A stretch of 64,000 nucleotides of DNA from Leptospira johnsonii (GTDB taxonomy: Bacteria > Spirochaetota > Leptospiria > Leptospirales > Leptospiraceae): contig NZ_BFAY01000005.1 in assembly GCF_003112675.1 (NCBI RefSeq), positions 444,310 through 508,309 on the forward strand, written 5' to 3'. How positions within the stretch are numbered: the stretch's first letter is position 1; each line of letters begins with the position of its first letter. The notes under the pieces are model-generated. The model was not told the origin of the DNA and made no database searches. It worked only from the letters and a program-made list of their open reading frames with translations. Both the position numbers and the translations under genes were made by a program. Shown here piece after piece: positions 38,843 through 49,126 of the stretch.

Positions 38843-39796
38843 GTGAGCGAATACGCGGTCAAACTTCCCAAATTTCCTTCCGAAATCCTGAATTCTGCCG
38901 CTTCCCGTTTTTATGAATATCTGAGAGTGGAAAAAAATTATTCACAAAACACTCTCAACGCTTATCTACTCGATCTGAAATCATTCTTTGAATTCTGCCT
39001 ACAAGAACAGATAGAAATTTACCAATTAGAATCTGTGGATGTTCGTTCTTACTTCGCATTCCTTTCCAAAAACCAAGGTTTGGATAGAAGGACCCAGAGC
39101 CGAAAACTCTCCAGCCTTAGGACATTCTACAAAGTATTATTAAAAGATAATTTGGTTCCTGGAAACCCGATCCTTTCCGTTAACTTTCCTAAAACCAGAA
39201 AACAAGTCCCTAAAAACTTCCGAATTGAAGAAACAGAAAGTATTTTAGATTACGAATACGAAAACGAGAACGCATCCGAAATTTTAAACATTAGAGATAA
39301 AGCGATCTTAGAAGTATTATATTCTTCTGGTCTCAGGGTCTTCGAGTTAGTAGACGCGACCCTAGTACAATTGTCTGCAGATCATTCTATCTTAAAAGTA
39401 ATGGGTAAAAGAAGAAAGGAAAGATACGTATATTTAGGAAAAGAAGCCATCCAAAGTTTAAATGAATACTTGGATGTGCGTCCTAGATTCCGTCCCAGAT
39501 CCGATGAAATTTTTCTGAACCAAAAGGGAAATAAACTGACGACCAGAGGGGTTCGTTATATTTTGAACGAGAGAAGGAAACGAATGGGATGGGACAAACC
39601 CATTACCCCCCATAAATTCCGTCATACGTTCGCAACGGACTTACTCGATGCCGGCGCGGATATCCGTGCAGTCCAAGAGCTTTTGGGGCATTCCTCTCTA
39701 TCCACCACCCAGGTTTACCTGAGCGTGAGTAAGGAAAAGATCAAAGAGGTCTACCGAAAGGCTCACCCACATGCAAGACTCGATAAATCCAAATAA
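38843..39796 (+). CDS. xerC: XerC/XerD-type tyrosine recombinase
   Basis: A 317-residue site-specific recombinase. The GTG start follows GGAGAAACCT. The N-terminal SAM-like DNA-binding domain spans about residues 12-105 ([23 protein letters not shown]). The catalytic domain has the full set: Arg in [12 protein letters not shown], Lys in [45 protein letters not shown] with His-Arg-His and the Tyr nucleophile. It lies directly upstream of hslVU with overlap, the order found for xerC/codV in many bacteria, hence the XerC call. It may act at the dif-like site near 21190. Confidence 0.9.
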   Translation: MSEYAVKLPKFPSEILNSAASRFYEYLRVEKNYSQNTLNAYLLDLKSFFEFCLQEQIEIYQLESVDVRSYFAFLSKNQGLDRRTQSRKLSSLRTFYKVLLKDNLVPGNPILSVNFPKTRKQVPKNFRIEETESILDYEYENENASEILNIRDKAILEVLYSSGLRVFELVDATLVQLSADHSILKVMGKRRKERYVYLGKEAIQSLNEYLDVRPRFRPRSDEIFLNQKGNKLTTRGVRYILNERRKRMGWDKPITPHKFRHTFATDLLDAGADIRAVQELLGHSSLSTTQVYLSVSKEKIKEVYRKAHPHARLDKSK

Positions 39797-40328
39797 AATA
39801 CATGCAACCACGATACTCTGCGTTCGCAAAGGCGGAAAAGTAGCGATCGCAGGCGACGGACAGGTTTCTTTTGGGAACACCGTCATGAAAAATACCGCAA
39901 GAAAAGTACGTAAACTTTACTCCGACAAAATTGTCTCGGGCTTTGCAGGTTCCGCAGCGGACGCATTCACCTTATTCGAATTATTCGAAAAAAAAGTGCA
40001 GGAATTCGGAGGAAGTCTTTCCAGATCCGCAGTCGAACTTGCAAGAGAATGGAGATCCGACAGAGCACTTCGAAGACTGGAAGCAATGCTTATTGTAGCG
40101 GATAAGGACGAATCCTTTTTAGTTTCCGGAACTGGAGATGTGATCTCACCTGATGATGGAATTTTAGCGATAGGCTCCGGCGGAAATTTCGCACTATCCG
40201 CTGCAAGAGCACTCTATAATCATACGAATTTGGAACCTTCTCAGATCGTAAAAGAAGCCATGAACATAGCCGCAGATATTTGTATATACACAAATCATAA
40301 TATAGTTGTAGAGGAAATCGGACAATGA
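39771..40328 (+). CDS. hslV: HslV protease subunit (ClpQ)
   Basis: A 185-residue N-terminal-nucleophile peptidase of the HslUV proteasome-like complex. The mature end should begin at T13 in [11 protein letters not shown] after removal of a 12-residue leader, a little longer than in E. coli. The [37 protein letters not shown] and [14 protein letters not shown] motifs are conserved. It starts inside the recombinase gene (26 bp overlap) and overlaps hslU by four bases. Confidence 0.97.
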   Translation: MQDSINPNKIHATTILCVRKGGKVAIAGDGQVSFGNTVMKNTARKVRKLYSDKIVSGFAGSAADAFTLFELFEKKVQEFGGSLSRSAVELAREWRSDRALRRLEAMLIVADKDESFLVSGTGDVISPDDGILAIGSGGNFALSAARALYNHTNLEPSQIVKEAMNIAADICIYTNHNIVVEEIGQ

Positions 40329-41761
40329 GCGAATTCCTTTCCCAAACAAACGAAACCAAATTAGGGGATGACGAACTCACTCCCAGACAGATCGTCTCCA
40401 AACTTGACGAACATATTATTGGACAAAAAAACGCCAAAAAAGCTGTCGCAATTGCTCTTCGTAATCGGACTAGACGCAGAAAATTAGATCCGGAACTAAG
40501 AGAAGAAATTTATCCTAAGAATATTATCATGATCGGCCCCACAGGAGTGGGAAAAACGGAAATCGCCAGAAGACTTTCCAAACTCTGCGGCGCACCTTTT
40601 TTAAAAGTAGAAAGTACAAAATTTACGGAAGTAGGTTATGTAGGCCGAGACGTAGAAAGTATTATCCGAGATCTGGCAATGGTTTCCTTGAACCTAGTCA
40701 AACAAGAATTCAGAAAAGAAGTAGAAGCAAAAGCAAAGGAAAGAGCTGAAGAAGCTCTGTTGGATATCCTACTTCCATTTCCTGCTAAAACTTCCATTGC
40801 AGATCCTCATCCGCCTTCTATCGGTTTTTCCACAGCGGAAGCGGACGAAGAAAGAGAGAAAAGATTTTTGGAAACCAGAGAGACTATGAGAAAGAAGCTC
40901 AAGTCCGGGAAACTAAACGAACAGATCATTGAAATAGATATTCCGCAAGCAGGACCGCAGGGACTTCCAATGCTTCAAGTATTCGGAGCCGGGAATATGG
41001 AAGATCTGGACAGTCATATCCAGAATGTTTTGGGCGATCTAATGCCTAAAAAGCAGAAAAAAAGAAAATTACCCATCCCTGAAGCTCTCAAAGTTTTAGA
41101 AGAAGCAGAGGCGGAAAAACTTTTAGATCCTGACAAAGTACAAAGGGAAGCCCAAAAACGAGTCGAAGAAATGGGCATCGTATTCTTAGACGAGATAGAC
41201 AAGATCGCAAGTAGAGAAGGAAGAGCAGGCGCAGACGTCTCCAGAGAAGGTGTACAAAGAGACTTACTCCCGATCGTTGAAGGCGCTACTGTAAACACAA
41301 AGATCGGCCCGATCGTAACAGATCATATTCTGTTTATCGCAGCTGGCGCATTCCATATGTCCAAACCTTCGGATCTAATTCCTGAATTGCAGGGACGTTT
41401 TCCGATCCGAGTGGAGCTAGAAAAATTATCAATGGATGATTTCGAAAAGATTTTAACCGCTCCCAGATCTTCTTTAGTAAAACAGTACCAAGCATTACTC
41501 GAAACAGATGGGATCAAAATAGAATTCGCCTCGGACGGGATCAAGGAGATCGCGAAGATCGCCTATGACATGAACGAAAAACATGAAAACATAGGCGCTC
41601 GCAGATTGAACACGATCATGGAGAAACTCTTAGAAGACTTAAGCTTCGAAGGCCCGGATCTACCGGAAGACCAAAGAAAGTTAACTATCAATAAAGAAGC
41701 AGTCGAGTCCAAGTTAAAGGGAATTATAGAAGATAAAGACTTAAGCCGTTATATTCTTTAA
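40325..41761 (+). CDS. hslU: HslU ATPase subunit (ClpY)
   Basis: A 478-residue AAA+ unfoldase that feeds HslV. It has the [18 protein letters not shown]-terminal helix, Walker [15 protein letters not shown], the pore loop [14 protein letters not shown], the inserted I domain (residues ~115-240), Walker [12 protein letters not shown], the sensor region [25 protein letters not shown] and a C-terminal DLSRYIL tail that docks into HslV. The stop TAA is shared with the convergent gene. Confidence 0.97.
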   Translation: MSEFLSQTNETKLGDDELTPRQIVSKLDEHIIGQKNAKKAVAIALRNRTRRRKLDPELREEIYPKNIIMIGPTGVGKTEIARRLSKLCGAPFLKVESTKFTEVGYVGRDVESIIRDLAMVSLNLVKQEFRKEVEAKAKERAEEALLDILLPFPAKTSIADPHPPSIGFSTAEADEEREKRFLETRETMRKKLKSGKLNEQIIEIDIPQAGPQGLPMLQVFGAGNMEDLDSHIQNVLGDLMPKKQKKRKLPIPEALKVLEEAEAEKLLDPDKVQREAQKRVEEMGIVFLDEIDKIASREGRAGADVSREGVQRDLLPIVEGATVNTKIGPIVTDHILFIAAGAFHMSKPSDLIPELQGRFPIRVELEKLSMDDFEKILTAPRSSLVKQYQALLETDGIKIEFASDGIKEIAKIAYDMNEKHENIGARRLNTIMEKLLEDLSFEGPDLPEDQRKLTINKEAVESKLKGIIEDKDLSRYIL

Positions 41762-42591
41762 AAGGCCATTTCGCGAAGCGCTTCTAATGGATATCTCATA
41801 TATACAGTAGTAGTTCTGGAACCGGAAGTAATGGTTAACAGATCTAGTGGATTCAGGCCCATAGTATAATAACCTTCGTCTATCATCGCGATCCCGAAAC
41901 CTGCACTTTCTTTTTCGTCCAAGAACTCAGGACGGAAGAAATCAGCAGAATTCCCTTGGTCGAACAATTCCTTATGGCGAATACGGGACTCTTCTATCCT
42001 TCCAAAATCCATATTATGGATCGGAGAATCGTTACGGATCCTGAAATTCAGTTCGTCTTTGGTGATCCTGATCTTAACAGAAATTCTCATTCTGTTTTTC
42101 TTAAGTTTATAACGGATATCTGTGAGGAATTCTTTCTCTTCGTCTTTTAAGATCTGCTTTTTTGCGCGGATCCTATCTTCCAATTGAAGAATGTTCTGGA
42201 CCTGTCTTTTGATCTTATCCGGAACCACATATCTCTGCATCGCATCACGAAGAGGAGAAGTGTCCATGATGATCTCAAGCAGCTCTTCCGCTTCTTCTTG
42301 GGTTTCACCAAGTCTTTCTATTTTTCTGAGAAGCTCGTCTCTGAAAATAATATGACGGATATTACCTTTGATCGCGTTTAATAATGCCTCCATCAGCCCG
42401 CTGAAAAGATGAAATGCAGCGAGAGGGTTGGCACCGATCTCTTCTAAGAGACCGTTTACGAGTTCGGAAAGAATATCCCTAGTAGGTTTAGTTAGACCTT
42501 TCAGTTCTAAATGGAAGAATCGTCTCTGTTTGAGTTCTTCTATATTTTGGAGGATTTGAGCCCCTTTGAGGACAGATTTCTGGTTTGCCAT
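41758..42591 (-). CDS. HATPase-like protein of unknown function
   Basis: A 277-residue protein from ATG 42591; the frame continues 18 codons upstream but overlaps nothing useful. The layout suggests a GHKL-type ATP-binding fold: [13 protein letters not shown] resembles the N box with Glu and Asn, RIRNDSPI stands where the G1 (DxGxG) would be, and [17 protein letters not shown] resembles the G2 glycine motif. The region between is a coiled Lys/Arg-rich segment. There is no phospho-acceptor domain, so it may be an anti-sigma or switch kinase relative or a non-catalytic protein. It is divergent from the lipoyl-domain gene. Confidence 0.65.
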   Translation of the reverse strand: MANQKSVLKGAQILQNIEELKQRRFFHLELKGLTKPTRDILSELVNGLLEEIGANPLAAFHLFSGLMEALLNAIKGNIRHIIFRDELLRKIERLGETQEEAEELLEIIMDTSPLRDAMQRYVVPDKIKRQVQNILQLEDRIRAKKQILKDEEKEFLTDIRYKLKKNRMRISVKIRITKDELNFRIRNDSPIHNMDFGRIEESRIRHKELFDQGNSADFFRPEFLDEKESAGFGIAMIDEGYYTMGLNPLDLLTITSGSRTTTVYMRYPLEALREMAF

Positions 42592-42660
42592 AGGAGGGAA
42601 CTTAGAAAATTTAGTACACGTTGGCTTGTGGACTCTATACGGCAAGCTGGTTTTAGAAAG

Positions 42661-42921
42661 ATGGGATCAAAAACCGAAGATTTCGAACTAATCACTCCCG
42701 ATTTGGGAGACACCGACAAAATCGAACTAGTTCGATGGAATTTTCGGTTGGGAGATCAAATCAATGTAGGAGCAGAAGTCTGCGAACTAGTCACAGACAA
42801 GGCTTCCTTTCCGATGGAATCTCCAATTAACGGAATACTTGCGAGAATCGACAGAGAAAAAGGTTCCATCATCAAAAAAGGAGAAATTTTGGGAATGATC
42901 CGGAGGAAAGTTTCCGAGTGA
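42661..42921 (+). CDS. stand-alone biotinyl/lipoyl attachment domain protein
   Basis: An 86-residue protein consisting of one lipoyl-like domain: [21 protein letters not shown], then [25 protein letters not shown] with the modifiable Lys at the tip of the hairpin (TDKA, the lipoyl form rather than the biotinyl MKM form), and [13 protein letters not shown] closing the barrel. Length matches a single domain, with no E2 core or hinge. ATG 42661 follows AGAAAG. The GTGA overlap links it to the metallophosphoesterase. The acyl-transfer complex it serves is not visible here. Confidence 0.82.
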   Translation: MGSKTEDFELITPDLGDTDKIELVRWNFRLGDQINVGAEVCELVTDKASFPMESPINGILARIDREKGSIIKKGEILGMIRRKVSE

Positions 42922-43820
42922 AATTGGTCCATTTATCGGACCTGCATTTTCCCGTAGTACTTCCTTTCATGACTTTGAAAGGAAAGATGATCCCGGGATA
43001 TATGAACTATACCTTTCGGCGTATGAGAAAATATCCGATTTCTCTTTGGGATGCCATCGTTAGAAAAATACAGTCTTTAGATCCGGATTCGATCATTATC
43101 TCCGGAGATATCACGAACATTTCTCATTTAAAAGAATACGAAGAGGCCTTAAAGATCTTAAAGCCTGTGCTCGGGGACAAAACATTCATGGTCCCGGGAA
43201 ATCATGATCGTTATACTAATATTGCTGCCGGGAAAAAAGGAACGGATCTACCTTATTACGAAAAATTTTTCTCTCCATGGATGGGGGAGAGTGTTCCTTT
43301 GCAAAACGGATATCTTAGGATCAAAAAAATAGGAAAACTCGCGCTCGTCGGCTGGGACTCTAATATGCCACTCTCCGTATTGAACGCGTACGGCTATGTT
43401 GGAGAAGAGATAGTACATTCTACATTAGAATATCTGGAAAAAGAAAAACTGGATCATTATATTTTAATCTGCCATCATCCTATATGGAATCCTCCGGAAC
43501 GCCAGGAAAGCTCCGGTCATAAAATGAAAAATAGGGAAGAGATAGCGGAACTTCTGAAAAAAAGGCCACCTTTAGCCTATTTACACGGTCATGTACATAC
43601 GAACTGGGTAAAGTATCCTGGTCCCCAAAAACCGTATTACGTGATCAATTCTGCATCCAGCACTAGAATTTCAGACCAAAGGCACCAAAGCGGTTTCCAT
43701 TTATTAGAATGGAACGAAACGCAATTTAATATTAAAAGATTCTCATTCTCTAATAAAGAAGGGGAATTTACAGAAACGCAAACGATCTCATACGAAGAAA
43801 AGGAAACAAATGGCCGGTAA
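42918..43820 (+). CDS. metallophosphoesterase
   Basis: A 300-residue calcineurin-type phosphoesterase. The metal motifs are in order: [10 protein letters not shown] (DxH) at the N-terminus, [10 protein letters not shown] (GDxx), [10 protein letters not shown] (GNHD) near residue 95, ILICHHPIW and [10 protein letters not shown] (GHxH) near residue 225. It has no signal peptide, so it is probably cytoplasmic. The GTG start overlaps the lipoyl gene by four bases, and its end overlaps the Mrp gene by 11 bases. The natural substrate is not evident. Confidence 0.9.
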   Translation: MKLVHLSDLHFPVVLPFMTLKGKMIPGYMNYTFRRMRKYPISLWDAIVRKIQSLDPDSIIISGDITNISHLKEYEEALKILKPVLGDKTFMVPGNHDRYTNIAAGKKGTDLPYYEKFFSPWMGESVPLQNGYLRIKKIGKLALVGWDSNMPLSVLNAYGYVGEEIVHSTLEYLEKEKLDHYILICHHPIWNPPERQESSGHKMKNREEIAELLKKRPPLAYLHGHVHTNWVKYPGPQKPYYVINSASSTRISDQRHQSGFHLLEWNETQFNIKRFSFSNKEGEFTETQTISYEEKETNGR

Positions 43821-44856
43821 AATCCAACCAATCGATATCCAGAGAGAACTCACCAAAATCAAACATCCTGAGCTAAAAAAAGACATCGTCTCTCTCGGAA
43901 TGATCGGTTCTCTAGAAATCGGAGAAGAAGAAACAAATATCCTAGTCAAAACTCCTAGCCAGGACAGAAGGATACAAATCGGACTAGAAGCGCAGATCCG
44001 CCAGACACTTTCTAAAAAAGAAGGAGTCGGAAAAGTAAAGATCAAGTTCGAAGTAGATCCTAAAATGACCTTGGATGATTCCAATAAAATACTTGGAGTC
44101 AAAAAAGTAATCGCGATCGGTTCCGGAAAAGGTGGAGTCGGAAAATCTACAGTCACAGTAAACCTAGCCGCTGCTGCAGCTGCAATGGGATACAAAGTGG
44201 GCGTGATGGATGCCGATATTTACGGACCTTCTATCGGAAAAATGTTCGGAGTCAACGGCAAGGTCGCACTCAAAGCAGAAGAAGATAAAATTTATCCATT
44301 AGAAAAAGACGGACTGAAGATCATCTCTTTCTCTTTTTTAATAGAAGAGAAACAACCGGTAGTATGGCGAGGTCCAATGTTAGGAAAGGCGGTAGAACAA
44401 TTTTTGTATGATATCGTCTGGGGAGAACTAGACTTTTTATTTATAGATCTTCCGCCAGGAACAGGAGACGTACAATTGTCTCTTGCTCAGCTCATAGATT
44501 TAGACGGTGCAATTTTGGTAACCACACCACAAACTGTAGCACTTTTGGATGCAAATAGAGCCGCATCCATGTTCCAACAAGTCAAAGTACCGATACTAGG
44601 TGTTGTTGAGAATATGAGTGAATTTGTGTGTCCAAATTGTGGACACTCTTCCGCAATTTTTTCTCAAGGCGGAGGTCAAAAATTAGCTGATTCTGCCGAT
44701 ACAAAATTCCTGGGAGGGGTCCCACTTACTATGGATGTGATGAACGCAGGAGAAGCAGGAAAACCCCTGGTTTTTCAAGAACCTGACGGAATTATCGCAA
44801 AATCCTACAAAAACATACTCCAAAACCTGGCCGAAGAGATAAAAAAGTGGGAATAA
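43810..44856 (+). CDS. Mrp/ApbC-type iron-sulfur cluster carrier ATPase
   Basis: A 348-residue P-loop protein. The N-terminal ~85 residues form the MIP18/FeS-assembly-like domain. The ATPase has the deviant Walker [18 protein letters not shown] near residue 101 and the [15 protein letters not shown] and [12 protein letters not shown] motifs. The CPNC pair near residue 277 is the cluster-binding site at the dimer interface. It moves Fe-S clusters to target proteins such as the ferredoxin-like subunit found later in this window. Confidence 0.93.
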   Translation: MAGKIQPIDIQRELTKIKHPELKKDIVSLGMIGSLEIGEEETNILVKTPSQDRRIQIGLEAQIRQTLSKKEGVGKVKIKFEVDPKMTLDDSNKILGVKKVIAIGSGKGGVGKSTVTVNLAAAAAAMGYKVGVMDADIYGPSIGKMFGVNGKVALKAEEDKIYPLEKDGLKIISFSFLIEEKQPVVWRGPMLGKAVEQFLYDIVWGELDFLFIDLPPGTGDVQLSLAQLIDLDGAILVTTPQTVALLDANRAASMFQQVKVPILGVVENMSEFVCPNCGHSSAIFSQGGGQKLADSADTKFLGGVPLTMDVMNAGEAGKPLVFQEPDGIIAKSYKNILQNLAEEIKKWE

Positions 44857-44896
44857 TAGTCTGGGGTCAGTCAGTTAGTACAGAGGGAGGCAAACC

Positions 44897-45586
44897 GTGA
44901 AGTTCGAAAAAGGCACAGAGAAGAATCCATCCGGAAACCTCATAGTATATTGCAACGTTGTTGGAGAAAACCCGCTTTTTCCGGGCGGCAAAATTATCGC
45001 TTCCAACGTAGTGGTTAGTTTTCTCAGAATAGGAGAAAATTTCCCAGTTGTAACATTTCCTCCCGTCTCCTTGGACAGTTATGATGACTTAAAAAGGATC
45101 ATCACAGATCATTACGATAAGTATGATGTGGTAAAGATCAAAGATTTCGAAATGCCAGCGGGCCAAGAAGATTCCAATTCTTATATTAAAGAAAGAATGG
45201 ATCATTTCGAAAATGTTGTCATTCGATACGTAGAACTATGTAAGAACAGAGAAGGAAGTAATTTCCCGGTTCAGGAAAAAGAACCTGAAGGTGTTAGAGA
45301 TTATCTGGACGCCTTAGCAAATCTTTCTTTAAAAGTAAGACGCTCTAGTGGGATCGCTAGAGAAGCCTCTCTTCTACATATGGAAAGATTGGTAGAAACT
45401 TTTTCCGGAAAACATCCTGAGTTCGATCTTCATAATTTCCGTAAAGCCTTGGAAGTTCCAGGCCAAACCGGAGAAGAATTAGTTGGGTTGTATCTGCAAA
45501 AATTCAATGCAATCTCTTACGAAAGATACGAAGATGCTTCCGATCTGAATAAAAAGATCCAAGCAATTGAATCAGTTAGTTCTTAA
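44897..45586 (+). CDS. hypothetical protein
   Basis: A 229-residue soluble protein not assigned to a family. The GTG start follows GAGGGAGGCA. The N-terminal ~70 residues look like a mixed alpha/beta domain ([40 protein letters not shown]). The rest is mainly helical with charged repeats, including [18 protein letters not shown]. There is no signal peptide or membrane segment. It stands alone after a 40-bp gap from the Mrp gene and is followed by a hairpin. Confidence 0.6.
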   Translation: MKFEKGTEKNPSGNLIVYCNVVGENPLFPGGKIIASNVVVSFLRIGENFPVVTFPPVSLDSYDDLKRIITDHYDKYDVVKIKDFEMPAGQEDSNSYIKERMDHFENVVIRYVELCKNREGSNFPVQEKEPEGVRDYLDALANLSLKVRRSSGIAREASLLHMERLVETFSGKHPEFDLHNFRKALEVPGQTGEELVGLYLQKFNAISYERYEDASDLNKKIQAIESVSS

Positions 45587-45589
45587 TAA

Positions 45590-45625
45590 TTTCGGGATCT
45601 ATCGGGTCCCGAAACTTTCACTTAT
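45590..45625 (+). terminator. hairpin after the 44897 gene
   Basis: TTTCGGGA (45590-45597) pairs with TCCCGAAA (45607-45614). The following tract is T-rich but interrupted, so termination efficiency is uncertain. Confidence 0.5.
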
Positions 45626-45655
45626 TTGTTACGTGCCTTTCTTTAAACCCTTTAT

Positions 45656-46270
45656 CTAAGGATTCCAACGAGGATAAAGATCTATCTCTCTTCCGAGTAA
45701 TCTAAAAATCCGAGTTGCCATAAAATCTCCCAGGTCATCCAGGCTCTGGGGCATTTGATAAAAACCGGGAGAAGCGGGAGCGATGATTGCACCTGCATCA
45801 TGAAGAGCCAACATATTCTCCAAATGAATTCTATTAAAAGGAGTTTCTCTCGGCACCAAGATGAGTTTTCTTCTTTCTTTTAAGGAAACGTCAGCCGCTC
45901 TTTCAATCAAATTTTCAGTGATCCCGGTCCTAATCGCAGCAACAGTCTTCATAGAGCAAGGAAGCACGACCATTCCATCCCAAATATTAGAACCAGAGGC
46001 TATATCTGCTCCTATATCTTCGAATTTCCTGAAATGAAAACGATTGGTTTGTTTAGGATTCCATTTTTTACGTACAAATTCCAGGACATCCTCTCCGGTT
46101 TGTACATTCGCCTCATATTCTTCTCTAAAAACTCGGATAGAAGCTGGACTGGGAACAAACCAGGTCTCCCCAGGAATTTCCATAAGAGCTCTCAAAAATC
46201 TGGCAGCATATATGGAGCCACTTGCCCCAGCCATCGCAAGTACCAGTCTTAATGGTTTTTCTTCACTCAT
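45656..46270 (-). CDS. ubiX: UbiX-type flavin prenyltransferase
   Basis: A 204-residue enzyme starting at ATG 46270 ([26 protein letters not shown]); the frame continues upstream into ubiA. UbiX makes the prenylated FMN cofactor used by UbiD-type decarboxylases. The FMN-binding AGASGSIYA loop, [37 protein letters not shown] and [20 protein letters not shown] motifs are all present. It lies two bases after the stop of the prenyltransferase, in line with a quinone-synthesis operon. No UbiD partner is in the window. Confidence 0.93.
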   Translation of the reverse strand: MSEEKPLRLVLAMAGASGSIYAARFLRALMEIPGETWFVPSPASIRVFREEYEANVQTGEDVLEFVRKKWNPKQTNRFHFRKFEDIGADIASGSNIWDGMVVLPCSMKTVAAIRTGITENLIERAADVSLKERRKLILVPRETPFNRIHLENMLALHDAGAIIAPASPGFYQMPQSLDDLGDFMATRIFRLLGREIDLYPRWNP

Positions 46271-46272
46271 CT

Positions 46273-47196
46273 CTAAAACCTGGAAAATAGGGAAACGAGT
46301 CTTGGACCTGTTTCTGCAAGAATTCCCAAAAAGATCACAAGAGAGATCCAAGAATGGATCTGATAGAAACTAGGCGGAAAATTTCCGTCCTTGTTTTCGG
46401 AGGCGATTTTTTGCTCTTTAAACAGTAAGTATGCTACAAATACCAAGAAAGCCCAGAAAGCTCCTTGAAAACCTGCATACCAGCCCGCAGTCGCTAAGAA
46501 AGAAACGGAAAGAATATGAGAAGTTCTTGATATTATAAACGAGTTCTTCTCTCCGAAACTAACAGGGACGGAATGTAGTCCTTCTTTTTTATCGAATTCT
46601 CTATCTTGTAAAGCGTATAGAATATCAAATCCTGCCAAATTGAAAGCAAGTCCTAAGGTCCAAAATCCTGCGATCCAGGAAAATTCTTCGCGAATCGCGA
46701 TCCAAGTAGCCAAAGGCGCAAGCCCGATCGTTAGCCCTAGATAAAAATGGCATAAAAACGTAAAACGTTTCGTATAAGAATAAGTTAATAGAAGAAATAG
46801 AGTAGGGAAGGAAAGATAAAAGGAAAGAGGATTTAAAAACCAACTCCCAATAAAAAAAACAAGAGAAGACCCAACGATAAAAACCACCGCCATAAAATCG
46901 GAGATCTGACCGCTTGGGATCTCTCTATTTGCGGTCCTTGGGTTTTTAGCGTCAATCTTACGATCTGCCCATCTATTAAATCCCATAGCGGCACTTCTTG
47001 CACCTACCATACAAACCAAGATCCAAAACAATTTTTGGCCCATGACAAGAAGAGAAAGACTTGGTTCTTGTAAGATCGCGAGAACAAATGCGATACCTGC
47101 AAATGGAAGAGCGAATAAAGTATGGGAGAATTTTATAAAACGACCGTATTTGCCTATAGCGGCAAGAGTATTGGAAGCCATCAGAGGAAGTCTCAT
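46273..47196 (-). CDS. UbiA-family polyprenyltransferase (menaquinone type)
   Basis: A 307-residue integral membrane protein with about eight helices. The first Asp-rich motif reads [20 protein letters not shown], the NRxxDxxxDxxNPRT form common to MqnP/UbiA prenyltransferases, and the second is [13 protein letters not shown]. It attaches a polyprenyl chain to an aromatic acid. Leptospira respire with menaquinone, and the pairing with ubiX fits a futalosine-pathway MqnP, but this window does not show the other mqn genes. The start at 47196 has AGG upstream; ATG 47181 is an alternative. Confidence 0.85.
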   Translation of the reverse strand: MRLPLMASNTLAAIGKYGRFIKFSHTLFALPFAGIAFVLAILQEPSLSLLVMGQKLFWILVCMVGARSAAMGFNRWADRKIDAKNPRTANREIPSGQISDFMAVVFIVGSSLVFFIGSWFLNPLSFYLSFPTLFLLLTYSYTKRFTFLCHFYLGLTIGLAPLATWIAIREEFSWIAGFWTLGLAFNLAGFDILYALQDREFDKKEGLHSVPVSFGEKNSFIISRTSHILSVSFLATAGWYAGFQGAFWAFLVFVAYLLFKEQKIASENKDGNFPPSFYQIHSWISLVIFLGILAETGPRLVSLFSRF

Positions 47197-47282
47197 AGAA
47201 ACCTATAAGTTAGAAAGCAGATTTTTTAGAACCAAAACGAAAATGGATGATTTTTTGGCCTCCCGGAGAAATCTTAGTTTTC

Positions 47283-47942
47283 ATGATCCAAAACACGGAT
47301 ACCAAGCCAAATCCAAACATTTCTTCCGAGGAAATTGATTCTCTATTAACTGAGATCGTATCTTCTCCAGAACTACATTTTAAATGGTTAAATACTCTCT
47401 CTCTTTTGGAACATATCGGTTCTCGTAAAATACATACCAGCCAATCCGGACCGTCACTCTCCGAAATGGTTTTAAGACATGCTTCGGAAGAAGCAAGACA
47501 TGCCGCTTATTTTAAAAAATTAGCATTGAAAATAAAACCGGAAGGCACACAAAATTTCGAAAAGGATTCTTTACTCTGCGGATACTCCGCGGTTTCCTAT
47601 TTTCAAAAATTAGATCTTTCTGTAGAAAGATCTTTTGCACCAGAAAACTTTCCCAAACATACGAAATCATTTCTCTGCTATCTATATGTCACAAAATTAA
47701 TAGAAGAAAGAGCAGGTTTGGTCTACGAAGTTTACGACCAAATTTTGGATCAAAAGGATATAGGGATCTCCGTTAAAGGGATCATAAAAGAGGAAGAATC
47801 CCATCTTTCCGAAATGGATACACGACTTTCTGAAATGGACCCTAAATTCGGATCCAGAACATTAGAATTCAGAGAAAAAGAACAAAAACTTTTCCAAAAG
47901 TACTTTCAAAATTTAAGAAAAGAAGTTTTTCAATACTCTTAA
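47283..47942 (+). CDS. ferritin-like/di-iron domain protein
   Basis: A 219-residue, mostly helical protein starting at ATG 47283. The spacing of acidic and histidine residues fits a ferritin-like four-helix bundle that binds two metals: LLEHIG in helix 1, SEEARHAAYF (ExxH) in helix 2, LIEERAGLVYE in helix 3 and EEESHLSEMD (ExxH) in helix 4. The set matches proteins of the MiaE/rubrerythrin-like group, but the substrate cannot be told. It is divergent from ubiA with 86 bp between them and followed by the Lys-rich protein after 5 bp. Confidence 0.72.
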   Translation: MIQNTDTKPNPNISSEEIDSLLTEIVSSPELHFKWLNTLSLLEHIGSRKIHTSQSGPSLSEMVLRHASEEARHAAYFKKLALKIKPEGTQNFEKDSLLCGYSAVSYFQKLDLSVERSFAPENFPKHTKSFLCYLYVTKLIEERAGLVYEVYDQILDQKDIGISVKGIIKEEESHLSEMDTRLSEMDPKFGSRTLEFREKEQKLFQKYFQNLRKEVFQYS

Positions 47943-47947
47943 CCCAA

Positions 47948-49057
47948 ATGGATTATATCCCAAAATTCGAGATCAAAAAACTAGGTGCGCTGATTGTTTT
48001 AGCCGCTTTAGTTCTTTTAGGACCTTCTCTCCAAACTCAGTCTAACTCATCGGAAAGAAAAGATTCTCCGATAGGACTCGTGGTCTACTGTCCTCTGCAG
48101 TCGGAGAAAGAAGCTCCGTTTGATTTCGAAAGGACCTTGGGCCTTTGGTATAAAAGATACAAACAACAAAAGATCCAAGAAGGAGGAGGGGCTATTCTAC
48201 TTGTCTCCGCTCCTTATCTACCTAAAACTTCAGACGAAATAGAAAGACTGAAAAAAAATCTAGGCGCAGAGATCATATTCACAGGTCATCATTCTGTGAT
48301 TCCTAAAAAGGAAACCGCAAAACCTTCCGACAAAAAAGGCAAAAAGAAGAAGGTCACAAAACGCAAAAAGAAACCTTCTAGTTCAGAATCAAAGACAAAT
48401 CCAGAACAGCCTGAGAAACTGACTCCAAAGCCGGATGATTCTAAACCAAAAGTAGAAACTCAGAAACCTGAAGAGCAAACTACGGAAACTACCTCTAAAC
48501 AAGAAGAGAAGGCACCAGTTACTAAAAAGAAAGTTTCTTCAAAGAAAAAATCCAAAAAGAAAGCAGCAAAACTCTCCGCCAAAAAGCAACCTGTGATCCC
48601 TCCCGGAATTTTAACAGTAAAGGAAGAAGCTGGACTGAACTTCGTATTTTATTCTCCTTCTCCGGAATCCGTACAAGCTGAGGAAAAAAATCCATCTTCC
48701 TGGCTCGGAGACTTTAAGACCCAATTCTCTAAAACTTTCGAGTCTCAGATATTCCACTTTTTACTCGCCCAAGATCCGAGTGAAAAACCAAAAGAAGATC
48801 TGAACCCAATCGCAGAAGGACTCTCCAATTTTAAAAAAGACCTTTCGGATACTCTACCTTCTATCGTTCTTCTATCCTCTCCAAGAGCTTTGCGTTTTTT
48901 TAATGGAGAGTATAGTTTTGGATGTGGGGCAACCCCCGATTCCTTAAAGATCAGCGTTTTAGAGTTATTTTTTAGAAATGGAAGACTGATCCGGATCAAT
49001 GAAGAAGTCCAAACCTTAAATTCCAAAGAATCGAATAAATCCTGGATCCTGGAATAA
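47948..49057 (+). CDS. exported protein with a long Lys/Pro/Glu-rich linker
   Basis: A 369-residue protein not assigned to a family. A hydrophobic N-terminal segment (LGALIVLAALVLLGPSLQTQ) works as signal or anchor. Residues ~35-115 form a small alpha/beta domain (GLVVYCPLQSEKEAPFDFE, LGAEIIFTGHHSVIP). Then comes a ~95-residue low-complexity region of Lys, Pro, Glu, Thr and Ser (KKKKVTKRKKK, PEQPEKLTPKPDDSKPK). The C-terminal ~155 residues hold a second folded domain with a GCG motif. Such linkers are seen in periplasm-spanning proteins, as in TonB, but here the charge is mostly basic. It follows the ferritin-like gene closely. Confidence 0.65.
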   Translation: MDYIPKFEIKKLGALIVLAALVLLGPSLQTQSNSSERKDSPIGLVVYCPLQSEKEAPFDFERTLGLWYKRYKQQKIQEGGGAILLVSAPYLPKTSDEIERLKKNLGAEIIFTGHHSVIPKKETAKPSDKKGKKKKVTKRKKKPSSSESKTNPEQPEKLTPKPDDSKPKVETQKPEEQTTETTSKQEEKAPVTKKKVSSKKKSKKKAAKLSAKKQPVIPPGILTVKEEAGLNFVFYSPSPESVQAEEKNPSSWLGDFKTQFSKTFESQIFHFLLAQDPSEKPKEDLNPIAEGLSNFKKDLSDTLPSIVLLSSPRALRFFNGEYSFGCGATPDSLKISVLELFFRNGRLIRINEEVQTLNSKESNKSWILE

Positions 49058-49126
49058 AGACTTCTTATTCCCTTCTGTAAGTCTAAACGAATTTACAGAT
49101 TCTCTTTCTTCCAAAAATTGACCTGT

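Noticed and set aside
42511..42660. Upstream extension of the lipoyl-domain gene
   Set aside because: It runs antisense into the HATPase-like gene, and the added residues match no lipoyl protein.
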